The notes below the pieces were generated by a model. That model was not told the DNA's origin and ran no database searches. It was given only the letters and a program-made list of their open reading frames with translations. From positions 1 to 39,182 of the forward strand of contig JAYWAO010000150.1 of NCBI GenBank assembly GCA_043782365.1: a stretch of 39,182 bases of DNA. The letters run 5' to 3'. This document shows positions 38,273 to 39,182 of the stretch, piece by piece (position 1 is the stretch's first letter; the number at the start of each line of letters is the position of its first letter). This DNA comes from CAIWCD01 sp043782365. GTDB taxonomy: Bacteria > Myxococcota > Myxococcia > Myxococcales > 40CM-4-68-19. The position numbers were made by a program, and so were the translations under genes.

Positions 38273-39139
38273 ATGGACCCCAAGTCGGTCAAGCGGCCCG
38301 CCCTCGGGCGCGGCCTCGGCGCGCTGATCCCGGGCGGCTCGCCGGCGGAGCGGCGCGGCATCCTCATGCTGGGCATCGAGGAGATCGGGCCCGACCGCAA
38401 GCAGCCGCGGCGGCACTTCGCCGAGGACCACCTCGTCGAGCTGGCCGAGTCGATCAAGGCCAAGGGCGTGCTGCTCCCGGTGCTGGTGCGGCGGGGCCAG
38501 GGGGGAACTGGCTACATCCTCATCGCCGGCGAGCGGCGTTGGCGGGCGGCCCAGAAGGCGGGCCTGCGCGAGCTGCCCGCGATGGTCCGCGAGGTCACCG
38601 AGGCCGAGGCGTTCGAGCTGGCCCTGATCGAGAACATCCAGCGCGAGGACCTCAACCCGGTCGAGGAGGCCGAGGCCTACCAGCGGCTAGTCGACGACCA
38701 CGGGCTCACCCAGGAGAAGCTGGCGGAGCGAGTGGGCAAGGACCGCTCCACTGTCGCCAACAGCCTGCGGCTGCTCCGGCTGCCCGAGGCGATCAAGCAG
38801 GCGATCGTCAACGGCGCGCTCTCGATGGGACACGCCCGGGCGCTGCTGGGGCTCGCCGATCCGGGCGATCTGGAGAAGGCAGCGCAGAAGGTCATCGAGG
38901 AGGGGCTCTCGGTGCGGGCCGTCGAGCAGCTGGTGCAGCGGCTCAAGAGCAAGCAGGGCGAGAAGACGGGCGCCAAGGCAGAGGCGACGGCGGCCACCCG
39001 CGCGGTCGTGGAGAGGCTGCAGCGCAAGCTCGGGACCAAGGTCGAGCTGAAGGACCGGGCGGGGCGGGGCGAGATGGTCCTGCGCTACGACGGCTACGGC
39101 GACCTCGACCGGATCCTCGCCCTCATCCTCGGCGAGTGA
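38273..39139 (+). CDS. parB: ParB chromosome-partitioning protein
   Basis: 288 residues, ATG right after the parA stop. N-terminal LGRGLGALIPGG motif, then the CTP-binding core GERRWRAAQKAG (86-97) and ENIQREDLNPVEEAEAYQRLV (120-140), the HTH domain LTQEKLAERVGKDRSTVANSLRLLRLP (145-171) and a C-terminal dimerisation domain. It binds parS and slides as a CTP-gated clamp. The full gene ends at 39139; only 43 non-coding bases follow to the window end. Confidence 0.97.
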   Translation: MDPKSVKRPALGRGLGALIPGGSPAERRGILMLGIEEIGPDRKQPRRHFAEDHLVELAESIKAKGVLLPVLVRRGQGGTGYILIAGERRWRAAQKAGLRELPAMVREVTEAEAFELALIENIQREDLNPVEEAEAYQRLVDDHGLTQEKLAERVGKDRSTVANSLRLLRLPEAIKQAIVNGALSMGHARALLGLADPGDLEKAAQKVIEEGLSVRAVEQLVQRLKSKQGEKTGAKAEATAATRAVVERLQRKLGTKVELKDRAGRGEMVLRYDGYGDLDRILALILGE

Positions 39140-39182
39140 GCAGGGGGTCCGTCGCGCCGCTCGCCGAAGACATTGGAACTAC

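Noticed and set aside
1..39182. CRISPR arrays, rRNA, tRNA, transposases or integrases.
   Set aside because: No regular spaced repeats, no cloverleaf, no DDE or integrase motifs were seen; the only long repeat is the 120-bp duplicated block.

Overview
The window is about 39 kb of very GC-rich DNA with dense genes, GTG and TTG starts, many lipoprotein and Sec signals, an AgmX/PglI-type TonB C-terminal protein, FHA and cyclic-nucleotide-type signalling domains and Pro/Ser-rich linkers. This is the style of a Myxococcota (former Deltaproteobacteria) chromosome. The split glycyl-tRNA synthetase (glyQ/glyS), parA/parB, a PilT ATPase and an RNase Z mark it as chromosomal. I cannot name a genus from sequence alone.

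Left part (1-8 kb): a partial FGE-sulfatase-type protein faces a minus-strand operon that reads from right to left. The operon holds a small exported Cys-containing precursor, an MNIO/DUF692 enzyme, a DUF2063 partner, a gluzincin (M61-like) peptidase and a small exported protein. It looks like a bufferin-type RiPP cluster with an unusual peptidase added, with an ECF-type promoter and an attenuator-like hairpin after the precursor. Divergent from it is a cyclic-nucleotide-domain protein / PilT / TonB-C-terminal protein / RNase Z operon.

Middle left (8-16 kb): single genes, including a Uma2 nuclease, a clostripain-type peptidase, a CxxCH protein, a PIN toxin with its antitoxin, a host-attachment (baeRF-type) protein and a small lipoprotein divergently transcribed from candidate sigma-54 promoters, an alanine-rich exported protein, an MDR oxidoreductase, a membrane protein and an AmiD-like lipoprotein amidase.

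Accessory island (about 16-26.3 kb): a GNAT gene, a secreted Tox-REase-5-like nuclease with an overlapping immunity-like gene, a PLD-helicase-DUF3427 protein, gene remnants, small hypotheticals including a DUF7660-like gene, and a DUF262-HipA pair. A ~120-bp block holding the 5' end of the GNAT gene is duplicated in front of an unrelated small gene 6.4 kb away.

Right part (26.4-39 kb): glyQ-glyS-methyltransferase, two overlapping large lipoproteins with repeat/propeller character, an FHA-domain gene whose FHA domain is cut by one in-frame TGA, an A24 prepilin peptidase, a palindrome-bearing intergenic region, and parA-parB running to the window end. The best candidates for something new are the in-frame TGA in the FHA gene, the MNIO-DUF2063-M61 operon, the DUF262-HipA pair, and the transplanted GNAT 5' module. 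I saw no rRNA, tRNA, CRISPR array, transposase or parS-like site.
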